In this document: one piece after another, positions 1 to 11,664 of the stretch
How positions within the stretch are numbered: the first letter of the stretch is position 1
How the letters are laid out: each line of letters begins with the position of its first letter
NCBI GenBank assembly: GCA_039707465.1
Contig: CM077645.1
Location: 59,583,850-59,647,849, forward strand
Direction: 5' to 3'
DNA length: 64,000 nt
From: Rhabdophis nuchalis
Taxonomy: Eukaryota > Chordata > Lepidosauria > Squamata > Natricidae
Made by a program: the position numbers and the translations under genes
The notes under the pieces: model-generated
Told to the model about the DNA's origin: nothing
The model's input: only the letters and a program-made list of their open reading frames with translations
The model's database searches: none

Positions 1-102
1 AGGACCCAGATTGTTGGGGGCAAAATGCTGACACTGCAAACTGCTTAGAGAAGGTTGTAAAGCACTGTAAAGTGGTATATAAGTCTAAGTGCTATTGCTA
101 GA
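1..102 (+). repeat. 3' part of a tRNA-derived squamate SINE (Sauria type)
   Basis: The window opens inside a short interspersed element. The text starting aggacccagattgttggggg and ending in tatataagtctaagtgctat then tgcta is the tail typical of Sauria-type SINEs of lizards and snakes. The tRNA-like head lies off the left edge. A head-side fragment of what looks like the same family occurs at 44,355-44,475. Family recognised from memory, not by alignment. Confidence 0.7.
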
Positions 103-211
103 AAACAACACAGGAAATTTATAATACTGAAACATAGAATGTACATTAAAACTATACTTTATCATAGGAAGAATATAATTTTCTTAAACTGGTCTCATCA
201 ATAGTTTAAAG

Positions 212-655
212 CAGGGGTCCCCAACCTTTTTGGCACCAGGGACCGGCTTTATGTAAAAAAAAATTCCGCACACCGGTGGGAGCCTCCAGCGGGTGTGTCG
301 AATCACGTGGGCCGCGCGCGCGTTCGGTGGTCACGTGCAACCGGGCAGAAAAGCTGCCAGGGGTCCCGGGCGAAGGATCCTTGGCTGGGGCAGGGAAGGA
401 CGGGCTTCATCCTGGGCAGGAGGGCCTGGCAGCCCCTTCCCCCTGCGCAGGGCCAGGTGGTGCCCCAAACCCCCCCAATGCAGGCCATTGCCCCCATCCT
501 GCCCCCAGGGAGCACCCCGACCAGCCTCCAGGATAGCGGAGCGTTTGCTACACTTTCGTAAGAGTTGCGCTACTCTCTCCGCAGCTCACTCCGGCCCAGT
601 TACTATCAAGCCACGGACCAGCACTGGTCCGTGGCCCGGGGGTTGGGGACCCCTG
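212..655. mobile_element. Nonautonomous hAT-like DNA transposon
   Basis: The element starts with caggggtccccaacc and ends with the inverse ggttggggacccctg, a hAT-type terminal inverted repeat. It is flanked by gtttaaag (204-211) and ttttaaag (656-663), a 7/8 match to an 8-bp target duplication. The interior is GC-rich and opens several short overlapping frames on both strands; none resembles a transposase, so they are treated as chance. Confidence 0.8.
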
Positions 656-1148
656 TTTTAAAGCATTGTGAAGCAGTATATAATTCTAAATGCTATTGGT
701 ATTCCCTGCTTGGTTTTGACCATTCACTTAAATATTTCATTTATTCCCATGTTTTACTTCTACCACCTATTGCTTTTGTTGCGTCTTACAACCAATGTAC
801 AACTCCATCCTTGTGCAAAACATTTCACAATCCAAGATCAGAAGAAATTTTATTTTGATCTTAGATCCGCATATACAATCCAAGATTATTTGCCGTATTC
901 TGCACTTTCGTAAAATCAATTAAAGTAGAACACATTTCCTTTGTCGCTTTATTAATTTATTAAAGTCTTGAAGCAGTACACAGTGGTGGTAATTCTTACA
1001 GTCCTGTACTAAGAAAATCCGTGTATATAAAGCATTCATATAATAAACGCTTATGAATATGTTGACAAACCCTGATTAAAAACAGTGGTTGTGGCCTTCC
1101 TAAATGTTGTGGCGATAAATCACATGTAAAGATAAATGTAGAGACATA

Positions 1149-1500
1149 CAGCTAGTCCTTGACTTATAACAATTCATTTAGTGAGCGCTCAAAGCTACAA
1201 CGGAATAGAAAAAAGTGACAACAATTTTTCAGTTACCATCTTTGCAGCATTCCCACGAATGTGATCAAAATTCAAATGTTTGGCAACTGATTTTATGTTT
1301 ATGACAGTTGCTGTGCCCCAAGATCAGGTGATCACCTTTTGTGACCTGACAAGCAAAGTCAATGAGGAATCCAGATTCACCTAACAACCAGGTTACTAAC
1401 TTATCAACTGCAATGATTCACTTAACAACTTTGACAAAAAAGGTTGTAAAATGGGGCAAAATTAACTTAATAAATGTCTCACTGAACAATAGAAATTTGG
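1149..1500. mobile_element. Tc1/mariner-like MITE, right end lost
   Basis: It begins cagctagtccttgacttata next to a TA dinucleotide and matches, with many substitutions, the complete copy at 52,552-52,939 that has TA target duplications. Shared internal phrases include caaagtcaatg and gttgtaaaatggggcaaaa. The right inverted terminus is not visible. It is nonautonomous with no coding content. Confidence 0.65.
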
Positions 1501-1509
1501 GGAACATCT

Positions 1510-3228
1510 GGTTGATGTTGCATTGAGAACGGCTGGAAAATAGCGCTGCCCTACCGGGCTCCATGAAATGCAGCCAGCAACTGCTTGCTGGGAGACCCTA
1601 CGGGATTAAGCCTCCCTGGAGGGGTGGTGAAGAAGGAAGAGGGGCTTGGTCAATTGCGAGGAAACTGTAATTTTCACATTGATCCGAAGAAAGCTCTCCC
1701 GAATGGCAGCAGTGATGATGGCCATTTTTGGTCAGTCACAAGCTGGGACAACCAGGACACTAAGTTCTTTTGCTGAAGCGGTGTGTGGACAGAGCAGTGA
1801 AAGTGAGTGAGAAAATTTCCAACTGTTACCTTAGAGATTTAACCTAAATTAAAAGTTCCAAAAAATGATCTTCAAATGTTAAAAAAGCAGCGATTGGATT
1901 TATGGAGAAAGATTAAAGACTCAAAACTAAAGAGGAAGATTAAAGGTTTAGAAGTAAAAGAAAAATCCAAAGGATGATTTAAAACATAGAAAGCCTGGAA
2001 AAGCCAAACAACATTGTGCAAAGTGACTATTGGGAGAAATTGCTTTTCTAAATTCTACCTCTAACTCCCCTGACTGGATGACAATCAGCTGTTTTTGACT
2101 TTCACTCTCTGTGGAACTTGGAATTGGGAACAGGGGAACCATCTATTGGAGGAAGATTACTGGAAATAATCTTTAATAATTCAAAGGAAAGTGGTGAGAT
2201 AAAGTAAACATCTGTAAAGCTACTTGATCTTGACTTTTATCTTAGTAGGTAATTTGGATGCTGGGAAATATTTACTGAGCTTTTTGAAAATTCACAAGGC
2301 AAATTAAATTAAAACTTTATTAGAACTGTACACTGAAAAGCAGATTTGAAAGATTTGAAGAAACTTGGTGGGCTAAGTTGGATTTGGGTTGTCAACATCA
2401 TGGTGGGGGGAAAGAAAAGATGAACAAGACTTTAAAATCTGGACAGTTGCGAAGGTGTAAATTGGAAATTATAAAGACTGAAAAACACAAATTTATAGCA
2501 TCTAAGGATTAGAAATTTAGGCTACTTGGAGGAATTACTTGGGGAATCTTATTAACAATTAATTTTTTCTGGAGTTTTCAGATATTGGGATACAGGGATA
2601 TTAGAGGTATATTAACTTGTTACAAAATGACCCAGCAGGAGACAATAAAGTTTTATGAAGAAATGTTAGAAATAGCGACAAAGAATTATAAGAAGTTGAT
2701 GGGAATATTTAAAGATAAATATGTGAAAGTAGAAGGCTCTCAACAAATGGTGGGAAAAGATGACTATTTCTCAGTGTTTCTCAACCTTGGCGACTTTAAG
2801 TCCTGTGGACTTCAACTCCCAGAATCCCCCAGACAGCATAGCTGGCTGGGGCATTCTGGGACTTTAAGTCCACAGGACTTAAAGTCGCCAAGGTTGAGAA
2901 ACACTGCTATAACTGCTATAACTCAAAGACAGCTAAGAAATTAGAAGGAGTGGTGGTGGAGCCAAAGCAAAACATTACAAAAAGATAAAAATATTTTAAA
3001 AGCAGATATTTTAAAAGCAGATGAAAACACTAAAAAGAAAGCAATAATAAATACTAAAAACCAAATTGTCTAAAAAAGACAATCCCCCAAGATCTCAGAA
3101 TAGAATAGAGAGAGAAAAAAGGGATTTCCCCCCCAAAAAACAATGAAAGGGTTATTGGATGAATATTCAAAAGATGCAGCAGAAGGAGAGAAAGAGTAAG
3201 GCAGAGGGAACAATCAGTCTGGGTAAGA
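1510..3228 (+). mobile_element. Possible 5' region of an L1-like LINE
   Basis: A GC-richer start near 1,530-1,680 is followed by about 1.4 kb of A-rich sequence and a short open frame (2,585-2,770, with lysine- and glutamate-rich codons). This resembles the 5' UTR and start of ORF1 of squamate L1 elements. A 135-bp MITE interrupts the frame at 2,772. No reverse transcriptase is present. The identification is weak and it could be ordinary A-rich upstream DNA. Confidence 0.3.
2772..2906. mobile_element. 135-bp palindromic hAT-like MITE, copy 1
   Basis: An almost perfect palindrome: cagtgtttctcaaccttgg at the left is mirrored by ccaaggttgagaaacactg at the right, and the arms meet near the centre. 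The flanks ctatttct and ctataact resemble a degraded 8-bp duplication. Each arm contains a form of acttcaactcccagaat, close to the ZNF143/THAP11 promoter motif, although the right arm has lost part of it. It is a near copy of the element at 3,649-3,783, 0.7 kb away. Confidence 0.8.
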
Positions 3229-3229
3229 A

Positions 3230-3316
3230 TACTAGAAGGTCGTAGGGGCTCCTGCTTGAGCAGGCGGCTGGACTAGAAGACCTCCAAGGTCCCTTCCAGC
3301 TCTATTCTATTCTAAA
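3230..3316 (+). repeat. 3' terminus of a CR1 LINE
   Basis: The phrase ggactagaagacctccaagg followed by tcccttccagctctattctattct matches the 3' end shared by CR1 retrotransposons of sauropsids. The short ATTCT repeat at the end is like CR1 tails reported in snakes. Only the last ~85 bp are present, as usual for 5'-truncated copies. Confidence 0.75.
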
Positions 3317-3648
3317 GACTCCAATGGGAAAGGGGAGCCTACGATCTCTCCCTTCCAAACGGTTTATTTAGGAATCTCTCTCCGAGCTGAACTCGGCAGC
3401 GACGCCCACTTCTTTTAGGGGCGCTGCTTCGAGATAAAAGCGAATCCGGCACCTAGTCGAAGCGATGCTGTTCGCTCCCCTTAACACGGCGCTTGGGAGC
3501 CCCGGCTCGACTCCCTGGTCCTTCCAAACCGGGCGACGAGCACGTGAAGGCGCCCTAATCTGGCCTTTTCTGGCCGCAAGCCGATGGCGTGTATCCCTTT
3601 GGCACGACGATCTTCGCGGCATTGTGCAATAAATGTTCCCTTTTAGGG

Positions 3649-3783
3649 CAGTGTTTCTCAATCTTGGCGACTTAAAGTCCCGTGGACTTCAACTCCCAGA
3701 ATCCCCCAGCCAGCAGAGCTGGCTGGGGGATTCTGGGAGTTGAAGTCCACGGGGCTTAAAGTCGCCAAGGTTGAGAAACACTG
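3649..3783. mobile_element. 135-bp palindromic hAT-like MITE, copy 2, at the promoter edge
   Basis: Same family as 2,772-2,906, starting cagtgtttctcaatcttgg and ending ccaaggttgagaaacactg. It is flanked on both sides by cttttaggg (3,640-3,648 and 3,784-3,792), so the insertion boundaries are clear; hAT duplications are normally 8 bp. Both arms carry acttcaactcccagaatccc facing each other. It sits about 200-400 bp upstream of the likely transcription start. Confidence 0.85.
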
Positions 3784-3980
3784 CTTTTAGGGGGAGCAGC
3801 GGAAGAAAAAATGCAGTCTTTTGGCGTTAGGTCGATCTTCAAGTTAAGAGTGGAGAAATATTTTATTATGACTTTCCACCTTTGCCACTTTTTCTGGCGG
3901 AAAAGTTTCTTTCGGGCCTGCATTTACCACCTTCCTCTTTTGACGCTTACCCTCAGTAGCCTCCGCAGTTGTGCTCGCCC

Positions 3981-3996
3981 GTTGCCACAAAGCAAC
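3981..3996. promoter_or_regulatory. X-box-like palindrome (RFX site)
   Basis: The sequence gttgccacaaagcaac has half-sites GTTGCC and AGCAAC facing each other over a 4-bp spacer, close to the RFX X-box, which usually has a 0-3 bp spacer. X-boxes mark promoters of ciliary genes, which fits a shared promoter with the BBSome gene BBIP1 if vertebrate gene order holds here. Identified by eye only. Confidence 0.45.
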
Positions 3997-3999
3997 GTA

Positions 4000-4168
4000 C
4001 CGTGGAGCCTTTTTCCGCCCCTAACCAACATGGCGGCGCCCGGCTTTCCAATCCGACTCGCCGCCCTCGTTCTCTATGGTTCCGTGGAGGTATGTGGGCA
4101 GGAAGTCCCGTGACGAGTGGCTGGGTACGCGATGACGGTGGCCGGCAGGAAAAACCGGAGCCTTCTTG
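4000..4168 (+). other. SHOC2: Probable SHOC2 noncoding exon 1
   Basis: Mammalian SHOC2 has an untranslated first exon and its start codon in exon 2, and the same arrangement is needed here because exon 2 opens with a splice acceptor followed by 248 nt of leader. Two candidate donors follow the YY1-like site: gag|gtatgt after 4,089 and ttg|gtaagg after 4,168. The transcription start is not determined. Both donor choices are inferences from consensus. Confidence 0.45.
4027..4037 (+). promoter_or_regulatory. SHOC2: YY1-like initiator site AACATGGCGGC
   Basis: AACATGGCGGC matches the AANATGGCGGC consensus for YY1, which often lies just downstream of starts in TATA-less CpG promoters. Its position, 38 bp after the X-box-like palindrome and before two good splice donors, suggests transcription of SHOC2 begins close by. 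The ATG inside it is not proposed as a coding start. Confidence 0.5.
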
Positions 4169-7141
4169 GTAAGGAGGGGTTGGGCAGTGAGAAAGAGGCC
4201 TGCGGTAGGAGCGGATGCCGAAGGGAGTAGCTCTTCGGCTGCGGCTGGAATGTGAGGCGAGCGAGGCAAGGAGGAAACGCTGGAGAGAAGGCAGTCGGAG
4301 GGGTAAGGCTGTCGGAAGGACCGGGGTGTATGGAGCGAGACGGGCTGGCGGGCGGGAGGCTGGCGGAGGGGAGGCGAGACGAGTCTGGCGGATTAACAGC
4401 TGGGGGAGGGCGGGAGGCGAGTGTGGGGGACGCCGCCAAGCGATTGCAGGAGACGGAGAGGGAGGTTTGGGCCCAGGCGCGGAGCGGAGGAATGTCTGGG
4501 GCGACCCAGCGGAACCCGAGCCAGCGCGGCTGCGAAGGGCGGGCGAGAGAACGAAAGGAAAGCGGCGGGTGCGCGGGGGAGCAAGCCGTTCCTGGGTGCT
4601 GGCAGGGTCTCCGAGGCTGGGCCCGGAGCGAAGGGAGACAATGGGATCGGCCGTCGGCCGGGCTGGGTGGGTTTTTTAGACGGACGCAGGGCAGAGGGAG
4701 GGGGGAAAAAAACCCAAACAAAAGCGGAGCGATCTTCGGGCTGATAAAGGGGGAGAGCGCAAACGAGGCAGGCGGTGCTTAGAGGCGGGGGTGGGGTGGG
4801 GGGAGCAAAGGGACAGCCGGGCCCTTCTGCTGTCTGCACCTGTGCCCCCGAGATGGAGCCCAGGTCGATAGGTCGGGCCCGCGGGAAGAAGTGGCGGTTG
4901 TTTCAGGGGGGAAACCCGAGGCTGAAATTCAGGTTGTAGGGCCGAGTGTCGATGGGAAGGGCTGGCGAGGCGGCGGCGGCGGTGGTCGTGGAGGAATGTG
5001 GTGGGTCCCGTCCACTCCCCCATTCCTCCCTCCCACCCCCCACCCCCCCCCCCACCCCCCCCCGCGTGCGACCTGCCGTTTTGCGTTCCTCTGCCTGCTG
5101 CAAGCCTGTAGGTGGAGAAGCCTCAGATCCAGGCTGGGCTGAGAGGCGGTGGCTGCTGACAACCCAAGGCAGGGGCTGGGCTTCAGAGGCACAGGGCAGA
5201 ACGAGTAGTAGCAACAACAACAACAACAACAATGGAGGAGGTGGCTACGAGGAGAAGCAGAAGCAGAAGCAGAAAACCCCAAGTGCAGGCTGCCCAGACC
5301 GTTGAGAGCTGGATTATTTGCGTTTAAACGGCATCTATAGTGTGAGGTACCTTGGTTAGGTTTCTCCATTCCCATCTCCCCGGTTGTGTTGGGCCTCTAT
5401 TAACTCTCAGGCCCTGCTGCCACCATGCCGATTGGAGGCCTCCGTGGCTGTAATTCCAGGCTTGACACTAAGGATAGGTAGGGTTGGAGCTCAGTGGCAA
5501 TTTAGAATTTAAGAAAAGGCATTGCTACCAAACACCAATAAATGGTCCTTACTGGTCCGGACAAGTAAAAGAGCATGAGTATGTTCTTATTTGGCAAAGG
5601 GCATATATAAAGACTGGGGCTGGAGGAGAGAAAATTAGGGAAGATGCTAGTGAATAGGAGGTAGGTTCCAGGGATAAGCATAGAGACCTTGTGACCAAGG
5701 TATCAGATTGAGGAAGGATAGTATAAATTGATATGTTTGTTCTTCAATTGTGGTAAGACATGGTTTATGCTAGCATTGTTTTTATTCAATATTTTTTTAC
5801 AAGAGGCAGGCTTATTTTAATTTTCCCTCTAATGTGGGACGTGCTAATTTTATATTGCATTTTTTCATCAGCTTAATTTTCAGTTGTCCTAGCAAGCATG
5901 TTAATTGGTGTACTGGATTTCTGCAACATTTATTGGTTTATTATTGCAGATGGCTTTGCTGATGAGTGCAGGGTTTCATAATGCACCCACCTATATTATG
6001 TATAATTTCAGACACAGATACGGAAGGAAACTGTGAGTGATAGTTTGTATCTCATCTTATAGAAAGCTGGAAAAAGAATAAATTATTTTAGAGTTTTTGA
6101 ATGGCAGTTGTTTAAAAAGAGCAGTTTTTAACACCTATTCTTATCTTTTCAGAGATTTATAATTCTTTTTCAATTTTAATGTAGTTCTTTCATCAGTTTT
6201 GCTTGGGATATTTAGTAGTAGTTTTTGATCTCTTTTAAATTTTGAAATGTATGCAGTTATAGACTTAAATAACTAATAATGATTTGAAATAATTAAGCAT
6301 ATATTTATAATATTACACAGATTGCAATCTATGAATGCATGCTGTATATATATTTAAAAATAATCATTTGTATGTAAAGTTCAAGTTCAAAAGTTCAGTA
6401 TTATATAACTTTCAAAATGTAATTTGAAGTGGACTTTGAAGTAATCATTTTTATTAAGTACTTACATACATAGCCAATGGTACTTTGCAGAAAATAGTAG
6501 TTACAATATATTTTAAATGCACCTCATGGCCTGCCTTAGAAAAAATATTGATTAAAGATAATTTGGGAACTTCCAGAGTTGACAATTAGTTCTTTGTAAT
6601 TTTCAATAGAAAAAAATGTTATTTCTGTTTTGCCTTGATTTTAATTTATATTAAAATATTATATATTAGACATTATACAACATATTTAGCCCTATCTTAA
6701 ATATAAATGCTTCAATGATATCTGGATTTCTATTGATTTTTTGTCAAGGGCTCAAAAACATGCTTGTGATTATTTTTAATGAACTTTGAAAATGTGTCAA
6801 CTAACTACACAACTGAATGTGTTGCTATATCTTCAAAAATAAACATGCAACAAAATAGCTAATATATGTACAGTATGTTAAGATGATTAGTTGGTGGGAG
6901 GGGAGGTTGTGACCTTATATTTTGTTCCTATTCTAGTCCCTTTAGTTATTTTGGCAAGGTTTTTTGGACATGATTGCCAGTATCTTTTCTCCTTATGGTT
7001 GAGAGAATGACTGGGCCAAGGTCACCTCAGCTGATTTGGAGCCTAAAACAGGGCTAGAATTCACCATCTTGGTTTTTAATCGGATGTTTTAGACACTACA
7101 TTAACATGCAAATTGGTTTTATAAATCTGTTGATATTATTT

Positions 7142-7240
7142 TGATTTAACAAGAGAAATGAACACGTGATCATCTATAAAGAATAGTTTGAAAAGCAACA
7201 GCTTTGGGGTAAGACTCTGTATTGAGTATTTTGCAATAAA
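7142..7240 (+). repeat. Unclassified dispersed repeat, copy 1
   Basis: The segment starting gatttaacaagagaaatgaa is repeated with substitutions at 10,843-10,935. Similarity runs ~80-95 bp and then fades. No terminal repeats or tail are visible, so it could be an old transposon fragment or a segmental duplication inside the intron. Confidence 0.5.
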
Positions 7241-10200
7241 ATAAAAACAGAAGCAATTTCCAAATTACAAGAATATGTATTATAGTTTACAAACAGATAA
7301 TTATTTTTCTCATCTGTGAGTCAAGATCAGAAGTAAAGTTTGTTAGTATGCTAAGATGCATGTAAAACTGTGCCTTGTTATAATTTTGTAAATGTAGAAT
7401 AAGAAATATTACAATCTTAAATTGGTTCTTTAAGATTGCAAGTGATCTTCACATAAGCGTATAATTTGTGAAACTGTACCTCAACGCACTAATCTGTGGA
7501 AAAATTCTATTTGTGAATGTACATAATGTGAGGGTAGCTTTGTTTCATAATTCTTTTACTCTGTCTTTATATATAATTAATTTGATGGCTTTTATCAGAT
7601 AAGGTAATTGCCAACAGTTAAGTGTTACACTATAATTTTCAACAATCCTAAAAACAATTATTGGAGAAAATGGACCCAAAGGTATAATCTTGTGAAAAAA
7701 TCTTGATAATATCATAAATATGGTTCCAATGTCCTCTCTTAAAATCTAAAATGAGAGGAAAGAATCAGCAGCTCTGCTTTTTTAAAAATGGGAAAATTTT
7801 ATGTTTTTTTAGTTATATTCCTACATTGAGATTAATCGTAAAATATTAATGACAAATAGGCTTCTCTTGAACACCTCGTGTCAGCCTTAGATGGATGAGG
7901 AATTAACCTTTGATTTGGAAAATGACTAAGTATATCATCTATAAGTACAACAGTACTACTGCTTTGCTTCAAAATGTAACATTGTTCTTGCAGGTGTATT
8001 TAAAGTAAGCTAGATGCAATAATGTCATCTTTTTGCAATCTACAAAAATCACTTAGCACTTGTATCTATAGTACACTTTTCCTGGGCAATACATAATATA
8101 GTTATTGCACTTACATTTTATTATTGAAGTCTTTAATTCCCCCCCCCCCCATGTTTATATTATCAGATTATTCTACTGTGTGAGGGACTACTTAAAATGA
8201 CAAACAAAAACAGATCATTGTTCAGAAATGCCTGAAGTCATAAAAATGTATCTGTTAATTCTGATGTGTTTTCAGATAATTCACCAGCAGCTCTATTCTT
8301 GCAGTGAAATTATTAGGATGTGCAACTTGCACATTTTTATTTGAGATGTGCTTTTGGTGTAGGTAGTTTGTATACGCTGAGGAGGCTTCAAGTGGAATTG
8401 TAAGACAGCCTGCCAGACAGAGAGCACTAATAATTTCCCCTACAATGTGCTGGGGTCAGCAGATAATCTTACTGCTGGCACTTACAGGGTTTTCATTTGT
8501 CAGTTATGATTCTATCACAATAGACTACATATTAGGAAGAAATGATGCTTTAAAAAGATTCATAGACATTTTAAAATGTCTTTATATTTGTGTCATCGTA
8601 ACATATTAAATCTTTGAGCAAGTTCTCTTTTGTGCTTGTTCTTAGTACTATTTTTTTCTTGCTTTTAGAGATTTATTATTTTGGGAAGTAACTTTATCAT
8701 TTTATCCTACAGCAGAGTGGTGCTGCAATGGAACACAAGGGTGCCTCATAATAAAGTCAACTCATTATTTAGTTATAGACTAGGAAGTCAAGCTGACTCA
8801 ACTCCAAATCTAGGTTTGAGTTTGAGAACTAGGAGCAGCTGGTGTTACCAAACGGTACCTCCCAAGTATTTGTTGCACACCAACAAAGGCTGAAAGATTT
8901 AGCTGTGACTTTTAAATGCTTTTCTGTGGTTCATATTTTATAGTATTTTATAGAATATTTTATAATATTCTAGTCTGCTCCATAATTTTAGGCATTGTAC
9001 TTTATACTCTAGCTGAAGCTAAATAGGTAAAAATCAGTGATTCTTACGTTTTATCAAAGTTTTAGGCAGTAATTGAGCATATATTTTGATTTACAATCTT
9101 AAGCTTAGAAGAAATATGGGGAAATTTTCATTCGCTCAAAAAGGCTGGAGGAAAAGATACTGAATTTATATATCAGAGTAGACATACTTATTTAGGTTCT
9201 GCAGAAGTCAGACATTTTGCTCATATGTGTCTTCTGTCTTTACAATAAATCAGCAATAAGCAATTTCCTGAATTTAGGGTGAAGTGTGTCAAGCGAGGAG
9301 ACGTATTGCCACCTGGCATAAACACTTAATATTTCCCCCCATAACCAAGCAAGGTACAGTTTAAATACAATCTCTAATCCAAAATCATTTAGTGAGTTTC
9401 CTTGTCTGAGTCTGGGTTATCAAGATCACTTTTCAATATCAGTTGGTTTGTGGGCTTGCACATAGTAGCAATCCATAAGGACACTTGTGAGGAAATTGCT
9501 TGTGAATAAAATAATTAGTCCACATCTGTCTTCTAGCCGAAAAATCTTCAGGAATGATGCTTGAACATCAAAGATGTTTCTAGAAGATTTTGCCATTTAC
9601 ATTGAGAATACTGTGATATTGACTTCATGGTTCCATTGATAATGAAGAGGCTGTCCTGGACCATCTTTGGACTATTTCACACGTAAGACAAAACAAACCT
9701 TTGGCTTTTTACCTTGTGTAAAGATGGTCCGAAGGTAGAAAAGTTCAAACAATGGTAAGATCATTCCTGATTAAATTTGAATTTAATGCATCAGTAGCTT
9801 TATAATTTGAATTAGGTAGCTCTTCCATAGAAATATATGGAAACCAGTAAAATCTTAAATGCATTGAGGAATTTCCCAATAATTAGAGCTGTTGATGTCA
9901 TTGTCCTTTAACGTACAGGTAGTTTTCTACCTATGCAACAAAATTTTGGTAGAGGCATAATGCGACTAGAGTTGATTTTACAAGAGTTGTAAAGCAAGAA
10001 ACTGTGTTTGTTAAACGAATCACGTGGTTAAGCAAAGCTATTCTTATGAATGGAAATGGCTTCTTCCATTGAAGCTGATTTGTGGAAATGTGTGCTTGAT
10101 TGTTTTAACTCACAAAAATCAAGCCAAAACCTATTAAAACTGTTGAGATTAGGAGTCATGCCCAGCCTGCCCCTTTGTAAAGAAGAATAATAATAAAAAA

Positions 10201-10842
10201 AGAAAGCTGCTTTGTTTTTGGAACCTAGGGTGCTCTGCTCAGCTTTGGAATAGCTGTACTCTTCACAGAGTTTTGGGCAAGTGAGGAGGACACAACGCCA
10301 GTTCCAGTGCTCTAGCACCACCCGGGAGCATGGGAAAAGAGGTATTTTAAGACATTGTAGCTGAGTGAGTGTCTTTAGCATTTTTTTCTTCTTTATAAAA
10401 GGCACAAGGTTGGGCAACCTAATGGGAGGAGGAAAATGGTGAAGGTCAGTTGATACGGTGCAGGGCAGAGCAGTGAGGGTGGCTGGGATGGAGCTTCCAA
10501 AGTGTTTGGATCTTTGTGGAAAAGGTGATTACTACTCACCTTTGGAGTCTCTTAGGAATTTGGAGCTTCTCACAAGGCAGCTGCTTTGTACTACTTTGTG
10601 AAGCCTGAACCTAACCCATTTGAAGTTATTTCTATACTGAAAACAGACATTTACAGCTCATTTATGACCGTTTATGGCCTTTGCAGTATCTCTTAGTCAC
10701 ATAATTGCCATTAACAGTTAGTACATGTTGTCTTATGCCTGGATTGTGTTTTACCTTCCCCCGCCCCCCTGCAGAAAATATTGATTGGAGAGAAAGGGAT
10801 TACAAGAAAGTAAGATGTGGAGTCCTTAGTGTTTTCTAAGAT

Positions 10843-10935
10843 TGATTTAACAAGAGAAATGAACATGTGATAATCTGTAAAGTATAGCTTGCAAAGCAAC
10901 AATTTCAGAGTAAGAATCTAGAATCAGTGAACTGA
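10843..10935 (+). repeat. Unclassified dispersed repeat, copy 2
   Basis: Partner of 7,142-7,240 in the same orientation 3.7 kb downstream. It begins with the same gatttaacaagagaaatgaa phrase and keeps matches such as gcaaagcaaca and agtaagaatct with scattered changes. Confidence 0.5.
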
Positions 10936-11374
10936 TTCCAATGCTGTGATAATGTTACCTAGTTTAATAATGAAATATCTGCAAGAAAACTACAAGTTCA
11001 GAGAGCTCCAAGGATGCCACAGTTCAACACTGAGCTACAAATATTCTCTTCTAGTAGAGTAAGCTGCTTGATCTTCCATACCTAGAGATTGTGCTGGCAC
11101 ACCAAGGATTGGGAACCATCGGTGAACTGTGCAAACAGCTTACTGTATTTGCTTGATATCTTTTTCTTTCCATTATCTCTATTCTGTGGGGAAGGGGAGA
11201 GAAAAAAGTAATATCTGTAGACAATCTCTCCTTTGCTATCATTATGGATGCCTAAGGACACCCTCCGGGTTGGAGAGATAGGCAGGATATTTCTAAATGC
11301 CATTTGCAGGGAATCATAAGCAGGTGAAGACATCTACTTGGGAATACCCTGAAGCAAATGGTGAGTCACTGTGT

Positions 11375-11432
11375 GAGACAGAATGCTGGACTGGATGGGC
11401 TGTGGCTTGTTCCAGCAAGGCTGTTCTTATGT
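11375..11432 (+). repeat. LINE or SINE 3' tail fragment
   Basis: The phrase ctggactggatgggctgtgg followed by ttccagcaaggctgttcttatgttctt resembles a common 3' end of reptile LINE/SINE elements, finishing in a short imperfect octamer repeat. No body is recognisable upstream. Family uncertain. Confidence 0.4.
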
Positions 11433-11664
11433 TCTTTGCCTGATACTTTGTGACCTATTTGGTGATAGGGAATGTTGTTGGTGTGATCACATTGCTCTTG
11501 ATATTCTCTCTTGAAATCTCTTTCTCTCTGTTCTTTCTGCTTTGCAGAGAGTGAGGGGGGAGAGGGGAAACAAGCAAATTCTATAGCCAAGTCTCTATTT
11601 TGACTACCTTGCTGCCTGTTCAGTAGCAGGGAAGCCTTGTTGATAGCCCTAGGACATTTGGAGT

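Larger units (their letters stand above)
3330..5330. promoter_or_regulatory. SHOC2: CpG-rich promoter region of SHOC2
   Basis: A ~2-kb block rich in G, C and CpG stands out from AT-rich flanks. It holds an X-box-like palindrome, a YY1-like site and good splice donors, as expected for a housekeeping CpG-island promoter. It lacks an obvious TATA box. In mammals SHOC2 and BBIP1 are divergently transcribed from neighbouring starts, so the island may drive both; BBIP1 coding exons were not found in the upstream 3.3 kb. The right part carries a C-rich run (5,035-5,063) and a short CAA repeat (5,211-5,231). Open frames across the island on both strands are composition effects. Confidence 0.75.

Noticed and set aside
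276..661. ORFs of 70-122 codons
   Set aside because: They lie inside the GC-rich nonautonomous hAT-like element and do not resemble a transposase.
2585..2944. 119-codon plus-strand ORF
   Set aside because: Its second half is the inserted 135-bp MITE; the first half may be part of an L1-like element but is not a gene.
4074..5375. Several ORFs of 80-215 codons on both strands in the CpG island
   Set aside because: Overlapping frames in GC-rich DNA with proline/arginine-rich low-complexity products; none resembles BBIP1 or another protein.
10028..10417. 129-codon minus-strand ORF
   Set aside because: No recognisable domain, irregular composition with KKKK and YYY runs from A- and T-rich tracts, and no repeat match; most likely chance in intronic DNA.
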